Shown here in pieces: positions 56,267 to 64,000 of a stretch of 64,000 nt of DNA (positions are counted from its first letter, which is position 1; the number at the start of each line of letters is the position of its first letter). This DNA is from JAXDMK01 sp963765955 (GTDB lineage Bacteria > Actinomycetota > Acidimicrobiia > Acidimicrobiales > AC-14). The position numbers and the translations under genes were made by a program. Location of the stretch: positions 186,001 to 250,000 of the forward strand of contig CAVXYA010000011.1 in assembly GCA_963765955.1 (NCBI GenBank), read 5' to 3'. The notes beneath the pieces were generated by a model that saw only the letters and a program-made list of their open reading frames with translations, was not told the origin of the DNA and did not search any database.

Positions 56267-57013
56267 TCAGCGCACGGCGGGGTGGGGGAGGGGCACGCTG
56301 CCCGAGCCCCGGAGGTCGAGGTAGGCGGTGAGGCGGCGGTAGACGGCGTCGCCGACCATGGCCAACAGCTCGGCCGCCATGGCCCGGTAGAGCGGCTCCG
56401 ACCCGGCGTAGGCCTCGGGGGCCTCGGTGCACCACCAGTGGAACTCGGCGCCGCCCCCACCCCATCCGTCCCGCCCCCACTCCCCGACGGTGGAGGTGAC
56501 GTGGCCCCCGCTCTCCACCCGGTCGTCCCGCCGCAGGGGGAGCTGCCAGCACACGTCGGGCTTGTAGTCGAGGGGGCGCTCGCCCCGGTTGAGGGCGGCG
56601 AGGTGGAGGGCGCACCCCACACCCCCCTCGAACCCGGGCCGGTTGAGAAACACGCACGCCTCCTTGACCATCCGGGTGACCTTGGGCTCGGCGGGTGACT
56701 TCCGGAAGATCCCGTGCTTGCGGCCCTCGGCCCGGAACTGCCACTCGTCGGGGCCGAGGGTGGCCGCCGCCGCCGCCACCCGGTCGGCGTCGGCCTGGTC
56801 GACGAAGTGGGCGCCGTAGGAGCAGCACCCCTGCTCCTTCTCGGGAGCGGGGCCGGTGAGCACGCCCTGGCATCCGTTGCCGTAGATGCACGACCACCGG
56901 CTCAGGAGGAAGGTCACGTCGAACACCCACGTGCGGTATTCGTCGTCGTCCTCGAAGGAGACCCACTCCCTGTCAGGAGTTTGGCTGTCGGGCGCCGGCG
57001 GGGCGTCAGGCAC
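56267..57013 (-). CDS. Conserved Cys-rich hypothetical protein
   Basis: 248 residues, GTG start at 57013 overlapping the end of the M20 peptidase gene by 8 nt, so coupled to it. Cys-rich N-terminal half: WSCIYGNGCQGV, GCCSYGAHF, then ACVFLNRPGFEGGVGCALH and PDVCWQLPLR, resembling metal-cluster proteins of the YkgJ/DUF3109 kind. The C-terminal half has WGRDGWGGGGAEFHWWCTEAP. The metal-site idea is inference. Confidence 0.7.
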   Translation of the reverse strand: MPDAPPAPDSQTPDREWVSFEDDDEYRTWVFDVTFLLSRWSCIYGNGCQGVLTGPAPEKEQGCCSYGAHFVDQADADRVAAAAATLGPDEWQFRAEGRKHGIFRKSPAEPKVTRMVKEACVFLNRPGFEGGVGCALHLAALNRGERPLDYKPDVCWQLPLRRDDRVESGGHVTSTVGEWGRDGWGGGGAEFHWWCTEAPEAYAGSEPLYRAMAAELLAMVGDAVYRRLTAYLDLRGSGSVPLPHPAVR

Positions 57014-58439
57014 TTACGTCCGCCCGGCGCCAGGCCGACGGGGCCAGGCGGCCCAGCTCGCCCCACAGCTCCCCGGCGGCCAGCAGGCCCTTCCAGAACT
57101 GGTCGAGCACCATGCGCTCGTTGGGGGCGTGGAAGCGGTCGTCGGGCAGGGCCACGCCCAGGTAGAGGACGGGCACGTCGAGCACCCGGCCCAGGGCCTC
57201 CTCGGGGCCGCTGCCCCCGATGCGGGTGAACAGCGGATCCTTGCCCCACACCCGGGCCACGGCCCGGCACAGGGCGCCCACGGCCGGATGGTCGACCGGC
57301 GTGAGGGCGGGGGCCACGCCTCCCTCGGGCGTCACCGTCACCTCGACCCCGTCGGGCACGGCCGCCGCCAGCCAGGACTCGAAGGCCGCCGTCACCCGGG
57401 CCGGATCCTGGTCGGGGACCAGCCGGAAGGTCACCTTGAACCGGCCCTGGGCGGGGACGATGGTCTTGATCCCCTCGCCCGTGTAGCCGCTGCCGATGCC
57501 GACCACCTCGCAGGTGGGACGGGTCCAAATCCGCTCCAGCAGCGACCGACCGACCTCGCCTTCCAGCCGCCACACGCCCGCCATGCGCCGCCAGGCGTCC
57601 TCGTCGAGGGGGATGGTGGCCAGCGACGCCTCCTCGGCCGGGGTGAGGGGGCGCACGTCGTCGTAGAACCCGGGGATCGTCACCCGGCCGTCGTCGTCGT
57701 GGAGCAAGGCCACCAGCCGGGCGACGAGGTGGGCCGAGTTGGGCACGGCCCCGCCGAAGAGCCCCGAGTGCAGGTCCATGGCCGCGGTTCGGACCCGGAT
57801 GTCGAAGGCCACCAAGCCCCGCATCCCCACGCAGACCGACGGGACGTCGGGGGCCCACATGTCGGTGTCGGAGACGACGGACACGTCGCACGCCAGCCGT
57901 TCCCGCTCCCGCACCAGCAGGGCCTCGAAGTGGGGGCTGCCGACCTCCTCCTCCCCCTCGACCAGGAACTTCACGTTCACCGGCAGCCGGCCACCGGTGG
58001 CCAGCAGCCCTCGCACGGCCTCGATCTGGTAGAGGACCTGACCCTTGTCGTCGATGGCGCCCCGCGCCCGGCACTCGGGCCCGTGGGGGCCGTCGGCGAC
58101 GACCGGCTCGAAGGGGGGCGAGTGCCACTCGTCGAGCGGGTCGACGGGCTGGACGTCGTGGTGGCCGTAGACCAGGGCGGTGGGAGCGTCCGGCCCCGCG
58201 CCGAGGAGGTCGCCGTAGACGGACGGCCCGCCCCCGGTCTCGAGGATCTCGACGTGCTCGAGTCCCGCCCCCCGCAGGAGGTCGGCCGTCATCTCGGCCG
58301 AGCGGCGGACGTCGGCTGCGTGGTCGGGCTGGGCCGAGATCGACGGGATCCTCAGCCAGCGGAAGAGGTCGGCGAGGATCCGCTCGCGCTCGCCGTCGAC
58401 CCATCCGGCCAGCAGCGGCGCCCCATCCACCGCATCCAC
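57006..58439 (-). CDS. M20 family metallopeptidase (dipeptidase)
   Basis: 477 residues from GTG 58439 (AGGGG about 8 nt upstream). M20 metal-site motifs are in order: LVYGHHDVQPVDP, RGAIDDKGQVL, EGEEEVGSPHF and SDTDMW; the lid domain begins about GMRGLVAFDI and the last His lies in DDRFHAPNERM. IGGSGPEEALG is typical of the carnosinase/CPG2-like dipeptidase branch. It cleaves dipeptides with a di-zinc centre. It is first in a two-gene unit with the Cys-rich protein and divergent from the small gene at 58467. Confidence 0.93.
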   Translation of the reverse strand: MDAVDGAPLLAGWVDGERERILADLFRWLRIPSISAQPDHAADVRRSAEMTADLLRGAGLEHVEILETGGGPSVYGDLLGAGPDAPTALVYGHHDVQPVDPLDEWHSPPFEPVVADGPHGPECRARGAIDDKGQVLYQIEAVRGLLATGGRLPVNVKFLVEGEEEVGSPHFEALLVRERERLACDVSVVSDTDMWAPDVPSVCVGMRGLVAFDIRVRTAAMDLHSGLFGGAVPNSAHLVARLVALLHDDDGRVTIPGFYDDVRPLTPAEEASLATIPLDEDAWRRMAGVWRLEGEVGRSLLERIWTRPTCEVVGIGSGYTGEGIKTIVPAQGRFKVTFRLVPDQDPARVTAAFESWLAAAVPDGVEVTVTPEGGVAPALTPVDHPAVGALCRAVARVWGKDPLFTRIGGSGPEEALGRVLDVPVLYLGVALPDDRFHAPNERMVLDQFWKGLLAAGELWGELGRLAPSAWRRADVSA

Positions 58440-58466
58440 GCTACCGCCCCTAGTCTGGGCGACGGT

Positions 58467-58685
58467 ATGAGCGGCGACGTCGAAGAGGTCCGCAGCCGCC
58501 TGGACTCCATCGCCGAGGAGCTGGCCGACCTCGCCCTCGACCGCCTGCGAGCTTCGGTGGCGGCGGGCGCCCAGAGGACCTCGGACGAGGAGCGCCTGAT
58601 CACCCGCGCCCGCCGCTCGGTGGAGAAGGCGGCGGTGCTCCTTGGTCAGGTCGAGAGGGGGCAGGCCGAGAGGTCCCCCGACTGA
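58467..58685 (+). CDS. Small helical hypothetical protein
   Basis: 72 residues. TAGTCT at 58451-58456 suits a -10 box 10 nt before the ATG. It is all-helical, VRSRLDSIAEELADLALDRL followed by RTSDEERLITRARRSVEKA, and may be a coiled coil. The FHA gene follows after 106 nt. The function is unknown. Confidence 0.6.
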   Translation: MSGDVEEVRSRLDSIAEELADLALDRLRASVAAGAQRTSDEERLITRARRSVEKAAVLLGQVERGQAERSPD

Positions 58686-58791
58686 CGCACGGGGCCCCGG
58701 CCGTTTCAGGGGGCGGCCGGCCGGGGAGGCCCGCATCACAGACTCCGCTGCCGCCGTCGAGGATTGGTCCCGCCCACGAAGGAGCCACGCC

Positions 58792-59724
58792 ATGAGCACG
58801 ACCTATCGGTGCGAGAGCTGCGGGTCGGAGTCGGCCACCAGCGACTACTGCGACACCTGCGGGGCGGCCATCCTCGGCCCCGCCGGATCGATGGCCGCGC
58901 CTGACGCCTCGCCGGAGGCCGGCGTCATCGACCCGCCCGACATCGTCGACCCGCCCGACCAGTCCCGGCCGGCCGACCTGACCGGTGTGAAGGCCATGCC
59001 CACGGCGGATCCGGCGGCGGCACCGGGCGCGGCGGCACCGGGGGCTTCGGCACCGGGGGCTTCGGCACCGGGGACGGGGGGCGCCACCTGCTACTTCTGC
59101 GGCGCCCCCCGCGATCCGGACGCCACGTCGTGCGACGTGTGCGGCCTCGACTTCGCCAGCGGCTCGCCCCGGGTGGTGGCGCCCGTCGATCCCACGCCCG
59201 TCCCCGTCCCCCGGTCCGAGTCGGCTTCACCCACCGTGGTGCCGCCCGCCGGTGTGGTCGACGACTCCCTGGGCCGCGGGACCCCCCCGGCGGTGGGCGA
59301 CACCATGGTCGTCGGGCCCAGCCAGTGGACGGTGCAGGTGGGCGCCGATCGTGCCTTCTTCGACGGCAACGTCACCGCCGGTGTGGTCACGTTCCCCGAC
59401 GGCCTCCCCCCCCGGGCGGTGCCGCTGGGTGGCCTCGAGGTGTCGATCGGTCGGCGGAGCGAGTCCAAGGGGTACGTCCCCGACATCGACCTGTCGTCGC
59501 CGGTCGACGATCCCGCCGTCTCCCGTCGCCACGCCGTCCTCCGGCGCATGGACGACGGGTCGTGGTCCGTGCTCGACCTGGGCTCGACCAACGGCACCTG
59601 GCTCAACGACGAGGACGAGCCCCTGCCCCACAACGCCCCCCGCCCCCTCCGCCACGGCGACCGCCTCCTGCTCGGCGCCTTCAGCTGCATCACCATCACC
59701 AACGACGCCCCCACCCCCGCGTAG
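58792..59724 (+). CDS. FHA-domain protein with two zinc ribbons
   Basis: 310 residues from ATG 58792 (AAGGAG, spacer 7). Two zinc-ribbon motifs (CESCGSE...CDTCG at residues 6-24; CYFCGAP...CDVCG at about 100-122) flank a disordered Pro/Ala stretch with ASAPG repeats. The C-terminal FHA domain shows SIGRRSE, VSRRHAVLRR and DLGSTNGTWLND, the phosphothreonine-binding set. It should read Ser/Thr-kinase signals, but no kinase is in the window. Confidence 0.88.
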   Translation: MSTTYRCESCGSESATSDYCDTCGAAILGPAGSMAAPDASPEAGVIDPPDIVDPPDQSRPADLTGVKAMPTADPAAAPGAAAPGASAPGASAPGTGGATCYFCGAPRDPDATSCDVCGLDFASGSPRVVAPVDPTPVPVPRSESASPTVVPPAGVVDDSLGRGTPPAVGDTMVVGPSQWTVQVGADRAFFDGNVTAGVVTFPDGLPPRAVPLGGLEVSIGRRSESKGYVPDIDLSSPVDDPAVSRRHAVLRRMDDGSWSVLDLGSTNGTWLNDEDEPLPHNAPRPLRHGDRLLLGAFSCITITNDAPTPA

Positions 59725-59775
59725 GTGACCGCCCACGGCGCCGGACCCGTCCACCGGACGGTCGTCGTGGCGAGG

Positions 59776-59781
59776 TAGGCT
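59776..59781 (+). promoter_or_regulatory. Candidate -10 box of pyrG
   Basis: TAGGCT ends 8 nt before GTG 59790, and no ribosome-binding site is present, which fits a leaderless mRNA. Confidence 0.4.
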
Positions 59782-59789
59782 GATCTCCC

Positions 59790-61445
59790 GTGACGAAGCA
59801 CATCTTCGTGACGGGCGGGGTGGCCAGCTCACTGGGCAAGGGCCTCACCGCTTCGTCGCTCGGTCGACTGCTCAAGAGCCGGGGCCTGCGGGTCACCCTC
59901 CAGAAGCTCGACCCGTACATCAACGTCGACCCCGGCACCATGAACCCGTCGCAGCACGGCGAGGTGTTCGTGACGGAGGACGGCGGCGAGACCGATCTCG
60001 ACCTCGGCCACTACGAACGGTTCATCGACGAGAACCTCCACCGCGACTCGTCCGCCACCACCGGCTCGATCTACTCGACGGTGCTGGCCAAGGAGCGGCG
60101 GGGCGACTACCTGGGCGACACCGTCCAGGTCATCCCCCACATCACCAACGAGATCAAGGACCGCATCCTGCGCCTGGCGGGCGACGACGTCGATGTGGTG
60201 ATCACCGAGGTCGGCGGCACGGTGGGCGACATCGAGATCCTCCCCTTCCTGGAGGCCATCCGGCAGTTCCGCAAGGACGTGGGGCGCGACAACGTCTGCT
60301 ACATCCACCTGACCCTGGTGCCCTACATCGGCCCGTCGGGCGAGCAGAAGACCAAGCCCACCCAGCACTCGGTCACCGAGCTGCGCAGCCGGGGCATCCA
60401 GCCCGACCTGATCGTCTGCCGCAGCGACCGGCCCCTCTCGATGGGCCTGAAGCGCAAGATCTCGTTGCTGTGCGACGTCCCCGAGGAGGCGGTGGTCAGC
60501 GCGGTCGACGCCCGCAGCCTGTACGAGATCCCCCTCGTCCTCCACGACGAGGGCCTCGACGACTACGTGTGCCGGCTCCTGGGGTGGGGGGGGATGGAGT
60601 CGCACCTCGACGAGTGGCGGGCCATGGTCGACAAGGCGGAGGCGGCCACCACCACCGTCCGCATCGGCCTGGTCGGCAAGTACGGGCTGCCCGATGCCTA
60701 CCTGTCGCTGGTGGAGGCCCTCCGCCACGGCGGCTACGCCTGCGGGGCCAGGCTGGAGCTCGACTGGGTCCAGGCCGAGGACGTCGAGGGGCTCCTGGCC
60801 GAGGGCCGCCTGCGCGACCTCGACGGCATCGTGATCCCCGGTGGCTTCGGGCCCCGGGGCATCGAGGGCAAGGTGGCGGCCGCCGGCTGGGCCCGAGAGC
60901 ATCAGGTCCCCTGCCTGGGACTCTGCCTGGGGCTGCAGACCATGGTCATCGAGTTCGCCCGCGACGAGTGCGGGCTGATTGGGGCCAACTCCACCGAGTT
61001 CGACGGGGAGTCGCCCCACCCGGTGATCGACCTCATGGACGAGCAGCGGGAGGTCACCGACTACGGCGGCACCATGCGCCTGGGCGTCTACCCGGCCAAG
61101 CTGCGCCCCGGCTCCAAGGTGGCCGAGGCCTACGGCGAGACGCTCGTCTACGAGCGCCACCGGCACCGCTACGAGTTCAACTCCCGTTACCGCCGCCGGC
61201 TGGAGGAGGCCGGCCTGCTGGCGGTGGGCACCTCTCCCGACGACCGGCTGGTGGAGTTCGTCGAGCTCGAGGGGCACCCGTTCTGGATCGGCACCCAGGC
61301 CCACCCCGAGTTCAAGAGCCGGCCCGACCGTCCCCACCCCCTGTTCCGGGCGTTCATGGCGGCCGCCGTCGAGCGGGCCGAGGGCCGCACCCCCCGGCTG
61401 CCGATACCCGACCTCGAGCTTGAGTCGGTTCCGCAAGCTCACTGA
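59790..61445 (+). CDS. pyrG: CTP synthase
   Basis: 551 residues, full length. The synthetase domain starts KHIFVTGGVASSLGKGLTAS (P-loop-like) with LDPYINVDPGTMNP and EVFVTEDGGETDLDLGHYER. The class I glutaminase domain has the nucleophile Cys in PCLGLCLGLQTMV and the His/Glu of QAHPEFKSRP. It converts UTP to CTP using Gln. The 3' end overlaps the NUDIX gene by 26 nt, suggesting coupling. Confidence 0.98.
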   Translation: MTKHIFVTGGVASSLGKGLTASSLGRLLKSRGLRVTLQKLDPYINVDPGTMNPSQHGEVFVTEDGGETDLDLGHYERFIDENLHRDSSATTGSIYSTVLAKERRGDYLGDTVQVIPHITNEIKDRILRLAGDDVDVVITEVGGTVGDIEILPFLEAIRQFRKDVGRDNVCYIHLTLVPYIGPSGEQKTKPTQHSVTELRSRGIQPDLIVCRSDRPLSMGLKRKISLLCDVPEEAVVSAVDARSLYEIPLVLHDEGLDDYVCRLLGWGGMESHLDEWRAMVDKAEAATTTVRIGLVGKYGLPDAYLSLVEALRHGGYACGARLELDWVQAEDVEGLLAEGRLRDLDGIVIPGGFGPRGIEGKVAAAGWAREHQVPCLGLCLGLQTMVIEFARDECGLIGANSTEFDGESPHPVIDLMDEQREVTDYGGTMRLGVYPAKLRPGSKVAEAYGETLVYERHRHRYEFNSRYRRRLEEAGLLAVGTSPDDRLVEFVELEGHPFWIGTQAHPEFKSRPDRPHPLFRAFMAAAVERAEGRTPRLPIPDLELESVPQAH

Positions 61446-61965
61446 GGAGGTCGTCTTCACCGGGACGCTGGTCACCGCCACCCGGGCGACCTTCTCCGAC
61501 CCGTCAGGGACCGAGTTCGAGCGCGACGTCGTCCACCACCCGGGGGCGGTGGTGGTCGTGCCCGTGCTCGACGACGGTCGGGTGCTGATGGTGCGCCAGT
61601 TCCGGGCCGCGGTCGAGGACGACCTCCTCGAACTGCCCGCGGGCAAGCGCGACGTCCTCGACGAGCCGGTCTCGACCACCGCCGCACGGGAGCTGGCCGA
61701 GGAGGTGGGGATGCAGGCGGGACGGTTGGAGCTGGTGGCCGAGTTCTACAACTCGCCCGGGTTCTGCGACGAGCACAGCTTCCTCTTCCTGGCCCGTGAC
61801 CTGCGGGAATGCCCCTCGTCGGCCCAGGGCGTAGAGGAGGAGAACATGACGATGGAGACGGTGGATCTGGCCGACATCCCGGCCATGATCGCCGACCGCC
61901 GCCTGGTCGACGCCAAGTCGATCATCGGCCTCCTCCTGGCCCGCGAGGTCCTGGGGATACGCTAG
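61420..61965 (+). CDS. NUDIX hydrolase (ADP-ribose pyrophosphatase type)
   Basis: 181 residues from TTG 61420, inside pyrG. The Nudix box is ELPAGKRDVLDEPVSTTAARELAEEVGM, split here as GKRDVLDE and TTAARELAEEVGM, with one residue more than the textbook spacing, as seen in other actinobacterial members. FYNSPGFCDEHSFLFLA is typical of ADP-ribose pyrophosphatases. The pyrG-NUDIX pair is a common actinobacterial arrangement. Confidence 0.92.
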   Translation: MSRFRKLTEEVVFTGTLVTATRATFSDPSGTEFERDVVHHPGAVVVVPVLDDGRVLMVRQFRAAVEDDLLELPAGKRDVLDEPVSTTAARELAEEVGMQAGRLELVAEFYNSPGFCDEHSFLFLARDLRECPSSAQGVEEENMTMETVDLADIPAMIADRRLVDAKSIIGLLLAREVLGIR

Positions 61966-62040
61966 GGACTGGCTCGGTGTTCGATCGATTGGGCCGGCCT
62001 GACGACTCCTCCTTGGTTATCGAGGAGGGGGATTTCGGCA

Positions 62041-62334
62041 ATGGCCATCGACGAGCGGACCCGGCATCAACTGTTCCTGCGTCTGGAGGAGGTCCTCGGT
62101 GACGAGGACGCGAACACGCTGATGGAGCACCTCCCTCCCGTCGGGTGGGCGGACGTCGCCACCAAGCGTGATCTCGACCTCCGGTTCGAGCTGTCGGAGG
62201 AGCGGACGATGCGCGCCATCCACGAGATGGCGTCCACCCTGCGGGCGGAGATGAACGCCCAGGCCCGGCTCCTCTTCTTCGCCATCATTGGCTCGATGCT
62301 CACCCTGGCGTCGCTCGTTCTCGCCCGCACCTGA
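62041..62334 (+). CDS. Coiled-coil membrane protein (DUF1640-like)
   Basis: 97 residues. ATG 62041 with GGAGGGGG about 10 nt upstream. MEHLPPVGWADVATKRDLD leads to a helix (LSEERTMRAIHEMASTLRAEM) and one C-terminal membrane segment (LLFFAIIGSMLTLASLVLA). This layout matches small DUF1640/CCDC90-like proteins. The role is unknown. Confidence 0.7.
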   Translation: MAIDERTRHQLFLRLEEVLGDEDANTLMEHLPPVGWADVATKRDLDLRFELSEERTMRAIHEMASTLRAEMNAQARLLFFAIIGSMLTLASLVLART

Positions 62335-62385
62335 GTGAGGGTCGGCCACACTGGCCGACATGTGGACCCGACTGAGGGAGGTGCC

Positions 62386-62655
62386 GTGAGACGACGGCTG
62401 ACGATCGCGGCAGTGGCCCTGGCGCTGGCTTTGGCCGGCTGCTCGGGATTCAACGACGAGCGGGGACGGGGAGACGCGCCCATCGGTCCGTTCGACGACT
62501 CGGCGGCGGAGGTCATCAACTTCCCCGACAAGTTCGCCAACGTGGCCCACAAGTGCGACGGCCACGGCCACCGGGTCTACTCGACCACCCGCCAGGCGCC
62601 GGTCGTCGTCATCGACGACCCGTCGTGCGGGACCGCGACCTCGACCCCCCGATGA
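62386..62655 (+). CDS. Small lipoprotein
   Basis: 89 residues from GTG 62386 (GGGAGG upstream). Signal VRRRLTIAAVALALALAGC ends in a lipobox (LAGC). The mature part holds HKCDGHGHRVYSTTR and DDPSC, so two further Cys may pair. Seven bases separate it from ald. The function is unknown. Confidence 0.75.
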   Translation: MRRRLTIAAVALALALAGCSGFNDERGRGDAPIGPFDDSAAEVINFPDKFANVAHKCDGHGHRVYSTTRQAPVVVIDDPSCGTATSTPR

Positions 62656-62662
62656 CGCGCCG

Positions 62663-63781
62663 ATGATCGTCGGAGTCCCCCGGGAGACCAAGGCGGGTGA
62701 GCACCGGGTCGCGCTCACGCCCGACGGCGCCCGGGAGCTGGTCGCCCACGGCCACCAGGTGCTGGTGGAGGCGGGGGCGGGGGAGGACTCGTCGATCTCC
62801 GACCGGGAGTACGTGGCCGTGGGGGCGGCGGTCGCCGGCACCGACGACGCCTGGACGGCCGACCTGGTGGTGAAGGTCAAGGAGCCCCAGCCCGACGAGT
62901 ACCGCCGGCTGCGGGCCGAGACCGTGCTCTTCACCTACCTGCACCTGGCCGCCTACCCGGCGGTGGCCGCCGCCCTCCTCCAGGCCGGCACCACGTCGAT
63001 CGCCTACGAGACGGTGCAGCTCCCCGGCCCCGGCGGGGCCCTGCCCCTGCTCGCGCCCATGAGCGAGGTGGCGGGGCGGATGGCCCCCCAGATCGGGGCC
63101 CACTTCCTCGAGCGGGAGCAGGGCGGGCGAGGGGTCCTCCTCGGCGGCGCCCCCGGCGTGCGGCCGGCCCGGGTGGTGGTGCTGGGCGCGGGCAACGTCG
63201 GGTGGAACGCGGCGTGGATCGCCCAGGGCATGGAGGCCGAGGTCCTCCTCCTCGACAAGAACCTCGACCGCCTGCGGTGGGTCGACCAGATCCACAAGGG
63301 CCGGATCATGACCCTGGCGTCGAACCGGGGTGCGGTGGAGCGGGCGGTGGCCGAGGCCGACCTCGTCATCGGGGCGGTGCTGGTGGCCGGCGGGCGGGCC
63401 CCGGTCGTCGTCACCGACGAGATGGTGCGGGGCATGAAGCGGGGGGCGGTGATCGTCGACATTGCCGTTGACCAGGGCGGATGCGTGGCCACGACCCGGG
63501 AGACCACCCACGCCGACCCGGTCTACGTGGTGCACGACGTGCTCCACTACGCGGTCGGCAACATGCCCGGGGCGGTGCCCCACACGTCGACCTACGCCCT
63601 CACCAACGCCACTCTTTCCTACATCCTGGAGATCGCCGAGCGGGGGGTGGCGGGGGCCATCGGGCGCGACCCGGCGCTGCGGGCGGGCGTCAACACGGTG
63701 GCCGGCAAGGTGGCCAATCCTGCCGTCGCCGAGGCCCTCGGCCAGCCCGTGGTCGACCCCGTCGTGCTGCTCGGCCCCTGA
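62663..63781 (+). CDS. ald: Alanine dehydrogenase
   Basis: 372 residues. N-terminal substrate site: MIVGVPRETKAGEHRVALTP (Arg), VVKVKEPQ (Lys), LFTYLHLAA (His). The NAD-binding motif is VVVLGAGNVGWNAA; AVDQGGC and PHTSTYALTNATLSY are typical of Ald. It interconverts alanine and pyruvate with NAD. The gene precedes xerD by 18 nt. Confidence 0.96.
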   Translation: MIVGVPRETKAGEHRVALTPDGARELVAHGHQVLVEAGAGEDSSISDREYVAVGAAVAGTDDAWTADLVVKVKEPQPDEYRRLRAETVLFTYLHLAAYPAVAAALLQAGTTSIAYETVQLPGPGGALPLLAPMSEVAGRMAPQIGAHFLEREQGGRGVLLGGAPGVRPARVVVLGAGNVGWNAAWIAQGMEAEVLLLDKNLDRLRWVDQIHKGRIMTLASNRGAVERAVAEADLVIGAVLVAGGRAPVVVTDEMVRGMKRGAVIVDIAVDQGGCVATTRETTHADPVYVVHDVLHYAVGNMPGAVPHTSTYALTNATLSYILEIAERGVAGAIGRDPALRAGVNTVAGKVANPAVAEALGQPVVDPVVLLGP

Positions 63782-63799
63782 ACCCGCCGTGGTGACGCC

Positions 63800-64000
63800 A
63801 TGAGCCAGCCGTTGCCGAAGCCGGCCGAGGAGTTCCTGTCGTGGCTGGCGGTGGAACGGGGGCGGTCGCTCAACACCCTCGCCGCCTACCGGCGCGACCT
63901 TGTCGCCTACTTCGAGTTCCTCACCGGGCGGGGGCTGGCGGTGGCCGACGTCACCGAGCCGGTGGTGGAGGACTACGTCGCCTTCCTGAAGGCGGCCGGG
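63800..64000 (+). CDS. xerD: Tyrosine recombinase XerD, N-terminal part (cut by window end)
   Basis: 67 codons visible. SWLAVERGRSLNTLAAYRRDL followed by YFEFLTGRGLAVADVTEPVVEDYVAFL is the SAM-like core-binding domain of Xer recombinases. The catalytic part lies outside. The position downstream of pyrG and the NUDIX gene is where actinobacteria keep xerD. Confidence 0.85.
   Translation, partial: MSQPLPKPAEEFLSWLAVERGRSLNTLAAYRRDLVAYFEFLTGRGLAVADVTEPVVEDYVAFLKAAG

Overview
The window is about 72% G+C with GTG/TTG starts, actinobacterial gene types (DUF3151, 13E12/DUF222-HNH, CtaF, diheme QcrC) and the order pyrG - NUDIX - ... - xerD. An actinobacterium is clear; a member of the Acidimicrobiia is my best guess but the sequence alone does not prove it.

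Layout. 1-2.8 kb: 3' part of dnaG, rpoD, a tRNA-Asn and a CAU tRNA. 2.9-27.7 kb: a surface-protein locus with a lipoprotein, two giant Gly/Ser/Thr/Ala/Asp repeat proteins (about 3,200 and 4,367 residues) and a 159-residue protein that looks like their C-terminal cell-wall anchor alone. All three repeat-family proteins end in 12-residue SVASG repeats with a Cys pair, then LAxTG, a membrane helix and basic residues, as in sortase E substrates. 27.8-30.0 kb: small conserved genes (secreted TIM-barrel-like protein, DUF3151, acylphosphatase). 30.0-36.8 kb: the respiratory bc1-aa3 supercomplex, ctaE-qcrCAB facing ctaC-ctaD-ctaF. 36.8-47.1 kb: a second surface locus with three secreted Ig-like/DUF11-like repeat proteins, two with LPxTG-like signals. 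47.1-64 kb: housekeeping genes (MFS exporter, PCD, flavin reductase, EEP hydrolase, rhodanese, SOS-controlled HNH gene, broken GH13 glucosidase, Ppx/GppA, M20 peptidase, FHA protein, CTP synthase, NUDIX, alanine dehydrogenase, start of xerD).

The most notable material is the giant repeat locus: a possibly undescribed family of modular, very acidic, wall-anchored proteins, with a leader sequence conserved in front of both giant genes and no stop codon between them. No sortase is encoded in the window. Two good frameshift signatures (giant gene 1, GH13), a probable third (ppx) and two genes whose conserved N-terminus lies upstream of any normal start codon (ctaC, EEP) mean that indel errors in the assembly must be weighed against real gene decay.
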